The notes under the pieces were generated by a model. The model made no database searches. It was given only the letters and a program-made list of their open reading frames with translations, and was not told the DNA's origin. The position numbers and the translations under genes are program-made. From positions 744,001 to 808,000 of the forward strand of contig OY729419.2 in assembly GCA_963422285.2 (NCBI GenBank): 64,000 bases of DNA. The letters run 5' to 3'. Below, piece after piece: positions 1 to 9,209 of this stretch (position 1 is its first letter; each line of letters starts with the position of its first letter). Origin of the DNA: VXYL01 sp963422285 (GTDB lineage Bacteria > Pseudomonadota > Gammaproteobacteria > Pseudomonadales > Azotimanducaceae).

Positions 1-1641
1 GGCCGCCAGATCCGGGACCAGAGGCGCCTCGGTGATGGCCATGTTGAGTTCCGCAGCCAGCTGTTCGCGCAGAAAGGCGTCGGACTTGTCGGCGTTGTCC
101 GCGAACAGCTTCATGCCCTCGTGAGTGAAGCGTTGACGCAGCACGGGGCCAAGCGTCGTGTCCGTGCGAATGGCTTCGATCAAGGCGCGCGGCTCGATCA
201 GATCGGCGACGCGGAACAGGTGGCGGGTCTCGGCGACGTCGTCGACGAACGTTCGAAGGTCTCGAAAATTGCCGGCGGCGTCGCCTTTCCAGCGATTGTA
301 GAGATACATGCCGGCGGTGGCGATCAGCGTAGCGCGGGCGTTCTCGTAGTTCTCCTGCCGCTCGCCGAAGAGGAACTGCGCGAGACGGCCGCGGGCATCG
401 TGGATGGTCTCCTTCTTCTCCAAATAGTTCTTCCAGGCCTTGGAGAGAGCGTCGTCGTAGATGACCTTGTCCGGATCCTGCAGCCAGCGCAGGAATGTCT
501 GGCGTCGCTCTCGGGCGGTGCGCACATCGAGTTCGCCAGTGGGCAGCTCCTGCTCCGCCAGCCGACCGTAGGTGTGGGCGGAGGTAGCCTTGATGCGCCG
601 CCGCACCCGCAGGTAGCGCAGATAGCGGTAGGCGACGCCGAACACGTTGAGATACTCGGTGGGATTCTTGGTGAGCGTAAGCGCCGCGCTGGCCTGCACT
701 TTGCGCAGCCGTTCCGAGGGGTCGAGATAGCGTTGCAGGCTGCGCTGGTAGTGGTCGAGGATGTAGGGATTGGCGGCGACGAAGCGCTTGGTGCTCTCCT
801 CGACGTGATGGATGCCGGAGACGATGGCCGAGCGCAGGTTCTCGATGTCTTCGCCGGGCACGTAGTCGATGACCGCATCGATGTTGCCCTGACGCTTGAG
901 TTCGAAAGGCGACAGGCCCACCTGCTTGGCGCACTGCTGCCAGGAGAGATTCAAACGCCGGGCGATGCTGGCGAGGCCGGCGGGCTGGATGGTGCTGAAC
1001 ACGGCGTCGCGCACCGACAGGATCAGGTTGCTGGCGGCCAGGGGGATGGCGCCGCCCGAGTAGCCGAGGCCGTAGACGATGCCGAGGTTGGGCACGTCGG
1101 TGTTGGACATCTCCGCGATCAGCCGGGAGATGCTGTGCGACTGGTTGCTCTTGTTGGCCGCCTCGTCTCCGGCGGCGCCCGGCGTGTCCATCAGGCTGAC
1201 GATGGGCAGCGAGCGGTTGGAGAACTCCTCGATGCAGTCCGCCGCCTTCAGATGGTGCTCCGGCATCCATTCGCCGCTGCGCCCGGCGCGATTTTGAGCG
1301 ATGAAGCCGACGGGACGCTGCTCGCCATCAAAGTCCATCGCCACCACCGCCGAGTAGAACGGGCCGTCGCGGTTCTCTTTCTCTACGCTGCCGAGGCGGC
1401 GGACGGCCTCGGGCGCGGGCAGACGCTTCGGATCCTCGGCACCGGCCATCACCGCTTCGATGTAGGAGTCGATATCCATGCTGTCGAGCAGCTCGGCTTG
1501 GCGGAGAATGTCCGCCTCGGACAGTACGCCGCGCAAGGGCGGTTCGAATTCCTGCTCGGCGTCCGGCAGCAGGGAGGAATCCCGGGCCAAGGACTCGGCA
1601 ATGAGGAACATACGGTCTATCCCGGAGGCAGCGTCGCCCAT
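1..1641 (-). CDS. AccA-like carboxyltransferase-domain protein (partial, C-terminus beyond window)
   Basis: The minus-strand frame is open from the ATG at 1641 to the left edge (547 codons visible); an in-frame TAG two codons upstream fixes this as the first ATG, preceded by a purine-rich AGGTAGGGA. Residues from about 100 to 290 read as a crotonase-fold acyl-CoA carboxyltransferase: MDTPGA near residue 151, GYSGGAIPL near 193 and QPAGLASIARR near 218 match the AccA pattern (IDTPGA, GGSGGAL, SPEGCASI). The N-terminal ~80 residues and the long charged C-terminal half are not typical of AccA, so this is a stand-alone relative rather than the standard alpha subunit. It is divergent from moaB-thiolase-fabY, which suggests acyl-CoA or fatty-acid metabolism. 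The exact substrate is unknown. Confidence 0.75.
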   Translation of the reverse strand, partial: MGDAASGIDRMFLIAESLARDSSLLPDAEQEFEPPLRGVLSEADILRQAELLDSMDIDSYIEAVMAGAEDPKRLPAPEAVRRLGSVEKENRDGPFYSAVVAMDFDGEQRPVGFIAQNRAGRSGEWMPEHHLKAADCIEEFSNRSLPIVSLMDTPGAAGDEAANKSNQSHSISRLIAEMSNTDVPNLGIVYGLGYSGGAIPLAASNLILSVRDAVFSTIQPAGLASIARRLNLSWQQCAKQVGLSPFELKRQGNIDAVIDYVPGEDIENLRSAIVSGIHHVEESTKRFVAANPYILDHYQRSLQRYLDPSERLRKVQASAALTLTKNPTEYLNVFGVAYRYLRYLRVRRRIKATSAHTYGRLAEQELPTGELDVRTARERRQTFLRWLQDPDKVIYDDALSKAWKNYLEKKETIHDARGRLAQFLFGERQENYENARATLIATAGMYLYNRWKGDAAGNFRDLRTFVDDVAETRHLFRVADLIEPRALIEAIRTDTTLGPVLRQRFTHEGMKLFADNADKSDAFLREQLAAELNMAITEAPLVPDLAA

Positions 1642-1824
1642 GGCCTATCCCTACCTTACTAGCGAAGTAATCAACCCTGAGTGCATTGCGGAATCGATCG
1701 CGTGTCGGCGCTGTTTGGCGCTACAATCGCACCCTGAACAATTCCACAAACTCGGTGCCAAATCCACAGTAGAGTTTCGCCGTTTGCCGATTCATCGTGC
1801 AGCCACTGCGAAATCGCCCTCGCC

Positions 1825-2352
1825 ATGACGAAATCGTCCCTCGCCATCTCCATTCTGACCGTTTCCGACACCCGCGGCGGTGCCGAAGACACCTCTGGCG
1901 ACCTGCTCGCCGAACGACTCGAAGCCGCCGGCCATGGGCTGGCCGAGCGCCGCATCGTGCGCGACGACATCTATCTCATCCGGGCCGTGGCGAGCGCCTG
2001 GATCGCCGACGCCAAGGTGCAGGTGGTGCTGACTACCGGCGGCACCGGCTTCACCGGCCGGGACAGCACCCCGGAAGCCCTGCTGCCCCTTTTCGACAAG
2101 ACCATCAACGGCTTCGGCGAACTGTTCCGGCAGATATCCTTCGCCGAGATCGGCACTTCCACCATCCAGTCCCGGGCCGTCGGCGGCCTTGCGAACGGAA
2201 CGCTGATCTTCGCTCTGCCGGGCTCCACCGGCGCCTGCCGCACCGCCTGGGACAAGATTCTGCGCAATCAGCTGGACGTCCGCTTCAAACCGTGCAACTT
2301 CGCCGAACTCCTGCCCCGATTCCACGAACGCGACCATGAGGAGAGATCATGA
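1825..2352 (+). CDS. moaB: Molybdenum cofactor biosynthesis protein MoaB
   Basis: A 175-residue MoaB/Mog-fold protein. The start shows the family strand (AISILTVSDTR), and the molybdopterin-binding loop TTGGTGFTGRDSTPEAL lies near residues 71-87, followed by FGELFRQISFAEIGT and an LPGSTGAC turn. The family binds or adenylylates molybdopterin in the cytoplasm; MoaB in many proteobacteria is partly redundant with MogA. The length is usual. Its TGA overlaps the next ATG (ATGA), so translation with the thiolase is likely coupled although the functions are unrelated. A TACAAT at 1722-1727 could be a -10 box, but I see no convincing -35. moeA, acting in the same pathway, lies far away at 44.6 kb. 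Confidence 0.93.
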   Translation: MTKSSLAISILTVSDTRGGAEDTSGDLLAERLEAAGHGLAERRIVRDDIYLIRAVASAWIADAKVQVVLTTGGTGFTGRDSTPEALLPLFDKTINGFGELFRQISFAEIGTSTIQSRAVGGLANGTLIFALPGSTGACRTAWDKILRNQLDVRFKPCNFAELLPRFHERDHEERS

Positions 2353-3494
2353 CCCAGGCCTACATCCTCGGTGCCCGGCGCACTCCCATCGGCGGTTTCC
2401 AAGGCGTCCTCTCCCAATGCACCGCGCCAGAACTCGGCGCCCACGCCATCCGCGCCGCCATCGATCACGCCGCCATCAACGCCGAGACCATTGACGAAGT
2501 GTTCGTGGGCTGCGTGGTGAGCGCCGGCGTCAAACAGGCGCCTGCCCGCCAAGCCATGCGTCTCGCCGGCGTGCCCGACGCCACTGGCGCCACCACCATC
2601 AACAAGGTGTGCGGTTCCGGCATGAAGGCGGCCATGCTCGCTGCGGATCTGATTCGCGCCGGCAGCGCCGAGTGCGTCGTCGCCGGCGGCATGGAGAGCA
2701 TGTCCAACGCGCCCTATCTGATGCAGAAGGCTCGTCGAGGTCTGCGCATGGGCCACGGGTCACTCGCCGACGCCATGTTTCTCGACGGCCTCGAAGATGC
2801 CGAAACCGGCGACTCCATGGGCAGCTTCGCTCAGGAGGCCGCGGATTCGCGCCAGCTCACTCGGGCAGCCATGGACGAGTTTGCCATCGGCTCGGTAACC
2901 AAGGCTCTGAAGGCCATGGATACCGGCGCTCTCGATGCCGAGATCAGCGCCATAGACGAAGCCAGCGAAGACGAGCAGCCGCGGCGCTCGAACATCGACC
3001 GCATCCCCGGCCTGCGCCCGGCCTTCAAGAAGGACGGCACCATCACCGCCGCCAACGCCAGCTCGATTTCCGACGGCGCCTCGGCCTTGGTGGTCGCCAG
3101 CGAAGCCGCGGCGCACGACGCCGCGCCCTTGGCGCGCATCGTCGGCCATGCTACCCGCTCCATTCATCCTGCCGAGTTCACCGTCGCGCCAGCCGGCGCC
3201 ATCGTCAAGCTGCTCGAGCAGGTGGGCTGGACGAAGGACGACGTGGATGTGTTCGAGATCAACGAGGCATTCGCCTGCGTCCCCATGATGGCCATCGCCG
3301 AGCTGGGCCTGGACGCCGACAAGGTGAACGTCTACGGCGGCGCCTGCGCTCAAGGCCATCCCATCGGCTCCACCGGCAGCCGCCTGATCGTCACCTTGAC
3401 CCATGCCCTTCGGACGCGGGACGGCAAGCGCGGCATCGCCTCGCTATGCATCGGCGGCGGCGAAGCCACGGCCATCGCCCTGGAACGGGTGTAG
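2349..3494 (+). CDS. Acetyl-CoA C-acetyltransferase (thiolase)
   Basis: A 381-residue thiolase, full length for the family. The acyl-accepting Cys is at residue 88 (NKVCGSGMKA), the INEAFA loop lies downstream, His337 is in CAQGHPIGSTGSR, and the second catalytic Cys is at 367 (SLCIGGGEA). The enzyme condenses or cleaves acetoacetyl-CoA/acetyl-CoA in the cytoplasm. It overlaps moaB by 4 bp and is followed after 43 bp by a FabY-type synthase, giving a small acyl-CoA-linked unit. The sequence does not separate a degradative from a biosynthetic role; the close resemblance to short-chain acetyltransferases (AtoB/PhaA type) favours acetoacetyl-CoA chemistry. Confidence 0.93.
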   Translation: MTQAYILGARRTPIGGFQGVLSQCTAPELGAHAIRAAIDHAAINAETIDEVFVGCVVSAGVKQAPARQAMRLAGVPDATGATTINKVCGSGMKAAMLAADLIRAGSAECVVAGGMESMSNAPYLMQKARRGLRMGHGSLADAMFLDGLEDAETGDSMGSFAQEAADSRQLTRAAMDEFAIGSVTKALKAMDTGALDAEISAIDEASEDEQPRRSNIDRIPGLRPAFKKDGTITAANASSISDGASALVVASEAAAHDAAPLARIVGHATRSIHPAEFTVAPAGAIVKLLEQVGWTKDDVDVFEINEAFACVPMMAIAELGLDADKVNVYGGACAQGHPIGSTGSRLIVTLTHALRTRDGKRGIASLCIGGGEATAIALERV

Positions 3495-3537
3495 GGCGCC
3501 AGGGCACGGCAAGCCAACGTCGAAACGAGGACCGTTC

Positions 3538-5379
3538 ATGGGTGCGCCACTGCCCGTCATCGTCGGCTTCGGCGGCATCAATCCCGCCGGCCGGATTTCC
3601 TTCCACCACGCCTATCGGCGCACGGTGATCGATGCCATCGATCGGGCATCCGCCGACGACACCTACGCCAGTCTCGCGCAGCTGATGAACGTGGCCGGCG
3701 ATTCGAAGGACGAAGCCGTGCGCCGCCACATCCGCGACCACACCTTGATCCGTCGCATCGAGTGCTTCGAACCGGATCGCATCTACTGGCAGCGCAAAGC
3801 GCACTTGAGCGGGGCTGCCGGCAATACGCTCGCCTTCTCCTTGGCGGCGCGAGATCTGCCGCGGGAGATCCCGGAAGGCTGGTCCGTTCGACCGCGCGGG
3901 GACGGGCGAGTCGATATCGTCACGGAACGCGCCGACGTGTTGATTCCGGATCGGCGCGCTTCCCGAGTTTCCTCCGCCGGCCAAGCGCCGTCGGGTTTCG
4001 ACCCTGGCAAGCTCTATCCGGCGCGCAGCCACCCGCGCGGATTGCAGCTCGCCGTCTACGGCGCTTCGGACGCGGTGCAGTCCGTGGGCATTCCCTGGGA
4101 GATGTTCCGCAAGCACGTCCGCCCGGACCAGTTCGCCGTCTATTCCGGCAGCGCCATGGGCCAGCTCGACGGCTACAGCAGCGGCGGCATGATGCAGGCG
4201 CCCATGATGGGCAAGCGCCCCACCTCCAAGCAGGCGGCGCTGGGCCTGTGCGAAATGCCGGCGGATTTCGTCAACGCCTACGTCATCGGCAGCATCGGCG
4301 CTACCGGTGGCGTCATCGGCGCCTGCGCGACCTTCCTCTACAACCTCCGCAGCGCGGTAGACGACATCCGTGCCGGCCGCTGCCGGGTAGCCGTGGTGGG
4401 TAGCGCCGAAGCCCCCATCGTGCCGGAGATCGTCGAAGCCTATCGCACCATGGGCGCACTCGCCGAGGACGAGGCGCTTATCGCCATCGACGGCAGCGAT
4501 CGCGTGGACAACCGCCGCGCCTGCCGGCCCTTCGCCGAGAACTGCGGCTTCACCCTGGCCGAAGCCGCGGTCTATCTGGTGCTGGTGGACGATGCCCTGG
4601 CGCTGGAACTCGGTGCCGACATTCACGGCGCTGTCGCTGGCGTCTTCGTCAACGCCGACGGCTTCAAACAGTCCATCCCCAGTCCGGGCATCGGCAACTA
4701 CGTCACCGTCGCCAAGGCGCTGGGGCTCGGCCGCGCCATCCTCGGCGACGAGGCCGTCCGCCACCGCTCCTACATCCACGCCCACGGTACCGGCACGCCG
4801 CAGAACCGCGTCACCGAATCCCACATCCTCAACGAAATGGCCAAAACCTTCGGCATCGGACGCTGGAAAGTCGCCGCGGTGAAAGCCTACCTGGGCCACA
4901 CCTTGGCCCCGGCCTCGGGCGATCAGACCGCGTCCGCTCTGGGCACCTGGCAGCACGGCTGGATTCCCGGCATCGCCACCATCGACGGCCCCGCCAACGA
5001 TGTGCATCACAGCCACCTGCGCATCGCGCCCGAACACCTGGAAATCGATTCTGCAGCAATGGACATGGCGCTGGTGAACTCCAAGGGCTTCGGCGGCAAC
5101 AATGCCACCGGACTGCTCCTGGCGCCCCATGTCGTCCGCAAGCTGATGGCGGCGCGGCATGGCGAGGACGCGATTACGCATCACGCCAAGTTGAACGACG
5201 GGGTGCATCGCGACGCGCTGGACTACGACGCGGCGGCAACGCGGGGCGACGCGGAGACGATCTATCGGTATGGCGAAGGTGTTCTTGGGGGGGACAGTCT
5301 CGACTTCTCCGCCGAGGCAATCCGCGTTCCGGGGTACGAGCCGGAGATTCCGCTGGCGTTGGAGAATCCGTTCGCATGA
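3538..5379 (+). CDS. fabY: FabY-type beta-ketoacyl-ACP synthase
   Basis: I chose the ATG at 3538 (613 residues) because the protein then opens with PVIVGFGGINPAGRISFHHAYRR, the N-terminus expected of FabY (the P. aeruginosa synthase that starts fatty-acid synthesis by condensing acetyl-CoA with malonyl-ACP); the frame itself runs further upstream. The Cys-His-His triad is intact: Cys263 in IGACATFLYN, His416 in HAHGTGTPQN and His454 in KAYLGHTLAP. About 200 residues precede the condensing core, so it is much longer than FabB or FabF. The chain ends at the TGA at 5379. It lies downstream of a thiolase and near an AccA-like gene. The FabY name rests on the N-terminus and length; a related atypical KAS is the alternative. 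Confidence 0.8.
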   Translation: MGAPLPVIVGFGGINPAGRISFHHAYRRTVIDAIDRASADDTYASLAQLMNVAGDSKDEAVRRHIRDHTLIRRIECFEPDRIYWQRKAHLSGAAGNTLAFSLAARDLPREIPEGWSVRPRGDGRVDIVTERADVLIPDRRASRVSSAGQAPSGFDPGKLYPARSHPRGLQLAVYGASDAVQSVGIPWEMFRKHVRPDQFAVYSGSAMGQLDGYSSGGMMQAPMMGKRPTSKQAALGLCEMPADFVNAYVIGSIGATGGVIGACATFLYNLRSAVDDIRAGRCRVAVVGSAEAPIVPEIVEAYRTMGALAEDEALIAIDGSDRVDNRRACRPFAENCGFTLAEAAVYLVLVDDALALELGADIHGAVAGVFVNADGFKQSIPSPGIGNYVTVAKALGLGRAILGDEAVRHRSYIHAHGTGTPQNRVTESHILNEMAKTFGIGRWKVAAVKAYLGHTLAPASGDQTASALGTWQHGWIPGIATIDGPANDVHHSHLRIAPEHLEIDSAAMDMALVNSKGFGGNNATGLLLAPHVVRKLMAARHGEDAITHHAKLNDGVHRDALDYDAAATRGDAETIYRYGEGVLGGDSLDFSAEAIRVPGYEPEIPLALENPFA

Positions 5380-5384
5380 CGATG

Positions 5385-5942
5385 CCCGATGCGGCCCGAA
5401 GGTTCTTGCTCGATAGTCCGAACGGATTCGCGGGCCACGGCCGCCAATATCCCCGTCTTCCGCATGATGGCCCCTACTGTCTCCGCGTCATCGAGCGCAA
5501 ATACGCCGGCCGCGGCCGGCGGCGGGGTACGCAGCTTGCTCGTTACGATGTACAAGGTTTTCCACTCGGCGATGACGCGCCATTCGATGACCGTCCCATA
5601 GATGCCGGGCACAAAACACGCGACAGTGCCAAGTCTTGCGCTGGTCCAGGACGATCTTTTCCGGGCCGCAGCCGCTCCGCGCCTGACGCATCATTTCTTT
5701 CAGGAAGCGCTTCGCCGTCGTCCTTTTCGGCGATAGGAACCTCTGCTCGGCGATAAGCCAATCCGCATCTTCAACGGAAGTCCCGGACGGTATCCATTCG
5801 CGCAGGTGCTGGTTGGCGGTTGCCTGATCCGAGACTTGGACCCAGTCGATGTCTGGTGGAAGATCGACCACCACCGGTCGATGGCGGCCGCCGCCAAGGG
5901 CACCCAGGCGAAGAGAAAAAGAAACGCAGACACTATGCGCAT
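5385..5942 (-). pseudogene. Frameshifted gene for a small secreted protein
   Basis: From an ATG at 5942 one frame gives a clean signal peptide (MRIVSAFLFLFAWVPLAAAA). The following protein-like text then sits in another frame (VVVDLPPDIDWVQVSDQAT..., FLKEMMRQARSGCGPEKIV) until about 5650, after which the first frame again carries plausible sequence (GTVACFVPGIYGTVIEW..., ETVGAIMRKTGILAAV). Two compensating indels, one near the GGTGGTGG run at about 5873 and one near 5640, would restore a single reading frame. As it stands the gene encodes only the signal peptide plus about 60 missense residues. I recognise no family. The 3' end is uncertain: the last frame stays open to 5262, inside the opposite-strand fabY end. 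The alternatives are a decaying gene or indel errors. Confidence 0.5.
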
Positions 5943-6352
5943 GAATCGTCTCGGGCGGATGAAGCAGGGCGGCAGCATAGGATGGCCGCACTCCGGCCGC
6001 AACGAGCATTTTCTGTGCAGGATCCGAACGAACCGCAGGCAGTCGTTGCTCCGAAGCCCATCGCTGCAACATGGCGCACACGAGATATTCGCAACCGGGC
6101 GGCGGCCCCAACCGGCCGCGACGACGTACCGCCGGCCCGCGGCGCGGTAGACCACGGACGTCGAATATCCGCCCGCTGGCAGATCGGCCTGCACAGCACC
6201 GCGCCGTCGTGTGCGCCATAGGTGCCTGCCTTCATGTCCTCCGGCGTCGCAATCAGGATCGGTCCCGATGCGGCGGCGACGGCACCGCCACGGCGAAAGC
6301 ACGCCGCGTACCGCCATTCGACGACGCAGTGGCGTATGATCGAGCTTTCCAT
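5943..6352 (-). other. Possible decayed minus-strand coding remnant
   Basis: Fragments that look translated occur in different minus frames: ILIATPEDMKAGTYGAHDG and AVLCRPICQRADI around 6200-6280, STSVVYRAAGRRYVVAAGWG around 6130, and CEYLVCAMLQRWA around 6080. No single frame joins them. Together with the broken gene just downstream this suggests eroding coding DNA between fabY and tldD. I cannot assign a function. On the plus strand the only useful mark is a TATGAT at 6335-6340 that may be the -10 box for tldD. Confidence 0.25.
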
Positions 6353-6372
6353 CGAGCCGAGAACTGCCCGCC

Positions 6373-7758
6373 ATGCTGGACAGCCGAATCGCCGACGCGA
6401 TCGTCGATCATGCCCTTTCCTTAGGAGCGAATTTCGCCGAGCTCTATGTCGAGCGAAACCAAGTGAGCGATGTGGATACGCTGAGCGACGAGGTGCAGGC
6501 CGTGCAGTCCGGCATCGACTTCGGCATCGGCGTGCGCCTGATCTACGGCGACAGGGTGCTCTACGGCTATACCAACCGAGCCGAAGAAGCGGAGCTGAAG
6601 CGGATCGCTTCGGAACTGGCCGCCAAGGATGCGCGCGACCCTGCCGCCACGCGAACTCCCTTCGACTTTCGCCGTCCCCGGGAGCGCCATCCCGCAGCCC
6701 GCATCCTGTCCCGGGACGCCGGCGTCGAAAGCAAGGTCGCCTACCTGCTCGCTGCGGACAAGGCGGCTCGGACCGCCGGCAATATGATCTCGCAAACCCG
6801 AGGCAGCTGCTTGCAGCGGGAACAGCGCGTCGAACTGTTCAACAGCGAAGGACTGCACACCGCCGACACCCGCCACTACATCCGCGCCCGCCTCACTGCC
6901 ATCGCCTCGGACGGCGACGAACAGGCCACCGGCGCCTGGAACGACGGCGCCCTCAAAGGCTGGGAGATCGAGGACGCCATCAGCGCCGAGCGAACGGGCG
7001 AAGAAGCCGCCCGGCAAGCATTGGTGAACCTAGGCGCCAAACCCTGCCCCGCCGGTCGGATGCCGGTGGTGCTGGGCAACGGCTTCGGCGGCGTCATCTT
7101 CCACGAAGCCTGCGGGCACCTGCTGGAGACCACCTCCGTAGCTCGCAAGGCGTCCGTCTTCCACGACAAGATGGGCGAGATGATAGCCAACCCGGTGGTG
7201 AACGCGGTAGACGACGGCACCCTCGGCAACGAATGGGGCTCGATCAACATCGACGACGAAGGTATGGAGACCCAGCGCACCCAACTCATCAAGGACGGCA
7301 AGCTCGCCAGCTTCCTGGCAGATCGCCTGGGCGCCCGACAAGCCGGCGTGGCCCGGACCGGTTCCGGGCGACGCCAATGCTACCGTTTCGCGCCGGCCTC
7401 GCGCATGCGCAATACCTTCATCGAGGCCGGCGATGCGGACCTCGACGACATGATCGCTTCCATGCCCAGAGGCATCTACGCTTCCCACATGGGTGGCGGT
7501 TCGGTGCAGCCGGGCACCGGCGAGTTCAACTTCGCCGTGGAGGAAGGCTACTACGTCGAAGACGGCAGAATTCGATATCCGGTGAAGGCGGCGACGCTGA
7601 TCGGCACCGGCCCTGCCGTGCTCAAGGAAATTTCCATGATCGGCAAGGACTTCGCTCTCGCCTGCGGGATGTGCGGCTCGGTATCCGGCATGGTGCCCAC
7701 CACCGTGGGCCAGGCCAGTCTGAAGGTGGACGACATTCTCGTCGGCGGAGACGCCTGA
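6373..7758 (+). CDS. tldD: TldD-family metalloprotease subunit
   Basis: A 461-residue TldD-type protein with the zinc motif HEACGH at residues 244-249 (HExxxH) and the downstream MGGGSVQPGTGEFNF and VGQASLKVDD segments typical of the C-terminal half. In E. coli TldD and TldE (PmbA) form a cytosolic protease heterodimer that trims unfolded peptides, including microcin B17 and CcdA. The gene abuts its partner (TGA directly followed by ATG). The zinc motif and surroundings (HEACGHLLETT) differ from the enterobacterial HEAVGHGLEGD, so this may be a second, divergent TldD lineage like those of archaea and Bacteroidetes. Its start lies 33 nt after a TATGAT -10 candidate. Confidence 0.88.
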   Translation: MLDSRIADAIVDHALSLGANFAELYVERNQVSDVDTLSDEVQAVQSGIDFGIGVRLIYGDRVLYGYTNRAEEAELKRIASELAAKDARDPAATRTPFDFRRPRERHPAARILSRDAGVESKVAYLLAADKAARTAGNMISQTRGSCLQREQRVELFNSEGLHTADTRHYIRARLTAIASDGDEQATGAWNDGALKGWEIEDAISAERTGEEAARQALVNLGAKPCPAGRMPVVLGNGFGGVIFHEACGHLLETTSVARKASVFHDKMGEMIANPVVNAVDDGTLGNEWGSINIDDEGMETQRTQLIKDGKLASFLADRLGARQAGVARTGSGRRQCYRFAPASRMRNTFIEAGDADLDDMIASMPRGIYASHMGGGSVQPGTGEFNFAVEEGYYVEDGRIRYPVKAATLIGTGPAVLKEISMIGKDFALACGMCGSVSGMVPTTVGQASLKVDDILVGGDA

Positions 7759-9087
7759 ATGAACCTCGACAAGCAGGCCGGGCTGGTGCTGGACTGCCTC
7801 ATGCGCAATGGCGCCGAGGGCGACCTCGTGGTCGAAGAAGGCCGCACGCTCTCCCTCAAGGCCAGGGACGGCGAACTCGAAGAACACAAGGTGAGCTCCA
7901 GCCGGGTCTTCGGCCTGCGGGCGATCAAGCACCATCGCGTCGGCATCGCCTACAGCGAAGCCGCGGACGAGGAAGCCTTGCTGGCGATGGTGGAGCAGGC
8001 ACTCGCCAACACCGCGTTCGCCACGATGGAACCGGACGAGACGATCCAGCCGGCAACGGGCAATCTGGTCACCGACGACGCCTTGCTTTGTCCCCGGGAC
8101 GCAACGCCAATCGAAGACAAGATTCGCTTTTCGCTGGCTATGGAACGCGGCCTTGCCGCCCGGGACAAGGTGAAGAACGTACCCCACAACAGCGTTCAGG
8201 ACGTAACCGCCGAGCAGCACGTCTTCACCAGCGCCGGCCTCGGCGCGGCATCGAAACAGCGTACCTGCATCGCCATCGCCTACGCGCTCATGGAAGAAGG
8301 CGAGGCCAACGTCCTGGACGGCACAGGCCGCGCCTCCAGACGCTTCGACGACCTCGATCACGAAGCCATCGTCGAGGAAGCGCACACTCGCTGCTTGGGA
8401 CTGCTGCACGGCAAGCCCATCGCCGGCAAGCACTACGACGTGACCTTCGACGTGGAATGCCAGCCGGCCTTGTTCGACGCCTTCGCCATGATGTTTTCCG
8501 CCCAAGCGGCCAAGGACGGGGTGAATCCCATGCGCGGCAAAGTAGGCGAGAGGATTGCGGATTCGCGCCTGTCCGTCAGCGATGTGCCGCTCTTGAGCGA
8601 AGGGTTCGGCTATGCTCTGTTCGACGCAGAAGGCACCCCTACCCGAGAGACCACGCTGATCGACCAAGGCCGTCTCGCCACCCTGGCGCACAACAGCGCT
8701 ACCGCCGCGCATTTCGGCCTCGCCACCACCGGCCACGCCCGCAGAACGGCGCGATCGAGACTGGGGGTAGGCCTGCACCAAGTGCAGATTGGGCCGGGCG
8801 ATACGGCCCCGAATACGTTGCTGGCCGGCGAATATCTTGAAATCACGGACCTCGCCGGCCTGCATTCCGGCACCAACCCGGTGTCCGGCCAGTTCAGTCT
8901 CGGCGCCGCCGGCTACCTCTGCCGGGACGGCAAGCGCGGCCAGCCGGTACGCAACGTCACGGTGGCTGGCAACTTCTACGACATGCTGAAGAAAATCGCT
9001 GCCATCGGAGACGAGCTGTTCTGGAACCTGCAACGCAGCGCCCGAATGCCTCGCATCCGCTTCGCGGACGTAGCGATTGCAGCATAG
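7759..9087 (+). CDS. tldE: TldE/PmbA-family partner subunit
   Basis: A 442-residue U62-family protein starting at the ATG immediately after the TldD stop. It shares the TldD fold (VVEEGRTLSLKARDGELEEH near the N-terminus; SGTNPVSGQFSLGAAGYL near the C-terminus) but has no HExxxH, as expected of the non-catalytic TldE subunit. Zero spacing suggests co-translation and 1:1 assembly. The family role is to complete the TldD barrel and enclose the peptide chamber. No maturation substrate such as a RiPP precursor is evident next to it; downstream is only a dehydrogenase remnant. Confidence 0.87.
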   Translation: MNLDKQAGLVLDCLMRNGAEGDLVVEEGRTLSLKARDGELEEHKVSSSRVFGLRAIKHHRVGIAYSEAADEEALLAMVEQALANTAFATMEPDETIQPATGNLVTDDALLCPRDATPIEDKIRFSLAMERGLAARDKVKNVPHNSVQDVTAEQHVFTSAGLGAASKQRTCIAIAYALMEEGEANVLDGTGRASRRFDDLDHEAIVEEAHTRCLGLLHGKPIAGKHYDVTFDVECQPALFDAFAMMFSAQAAKDGVNPMRGKVGERIADSRLSVSDVPLLSEGFGYALFDAEGTPTRETTLIDQGRLATLAHNSATAAHFGLATTGHARRTARSRLGVGLHQVQIGPGDTAPNTLLAGEYLEITDLAGLHSGTNPVSGQFSLGAAGYLCRDGKRGQPVRNVTVAGNFYDMLKKIAAIGDELFWNLQRSARMPRIRFADVAIAA

Positions 9088-9209
9088 GCCTGCGCCATCG
9101 GCATGGAACAATGCGTTCGATTTCGACGCTCTCCTTGCGTGTCGATCTCTCAGCATCACCGGCGCTGTCCGAGACACGAAACCAGGGAGCTTCTACAATC
9201 AGGCCATCG

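Noticed and set aside
121..1662. Long plus-strand open frame (513 codons) over the AccA-like gene
   Set aside because: The minus frame is the one with a conserved carboxyltransferase pattern; the plus frame is low-complexity antisense typical of high-GC DNA.
3391..5208. 605-codon minus frame over fabY
   Set aside because: It is antisense to a gene with an intact Cys-His-His triad and contains no recognisable motif.
6222..8840. 872-codon plus frame spanning tldD and tldE
   Set aside because: It is an Arg-rich off-frame shadow across two well-supported genes.
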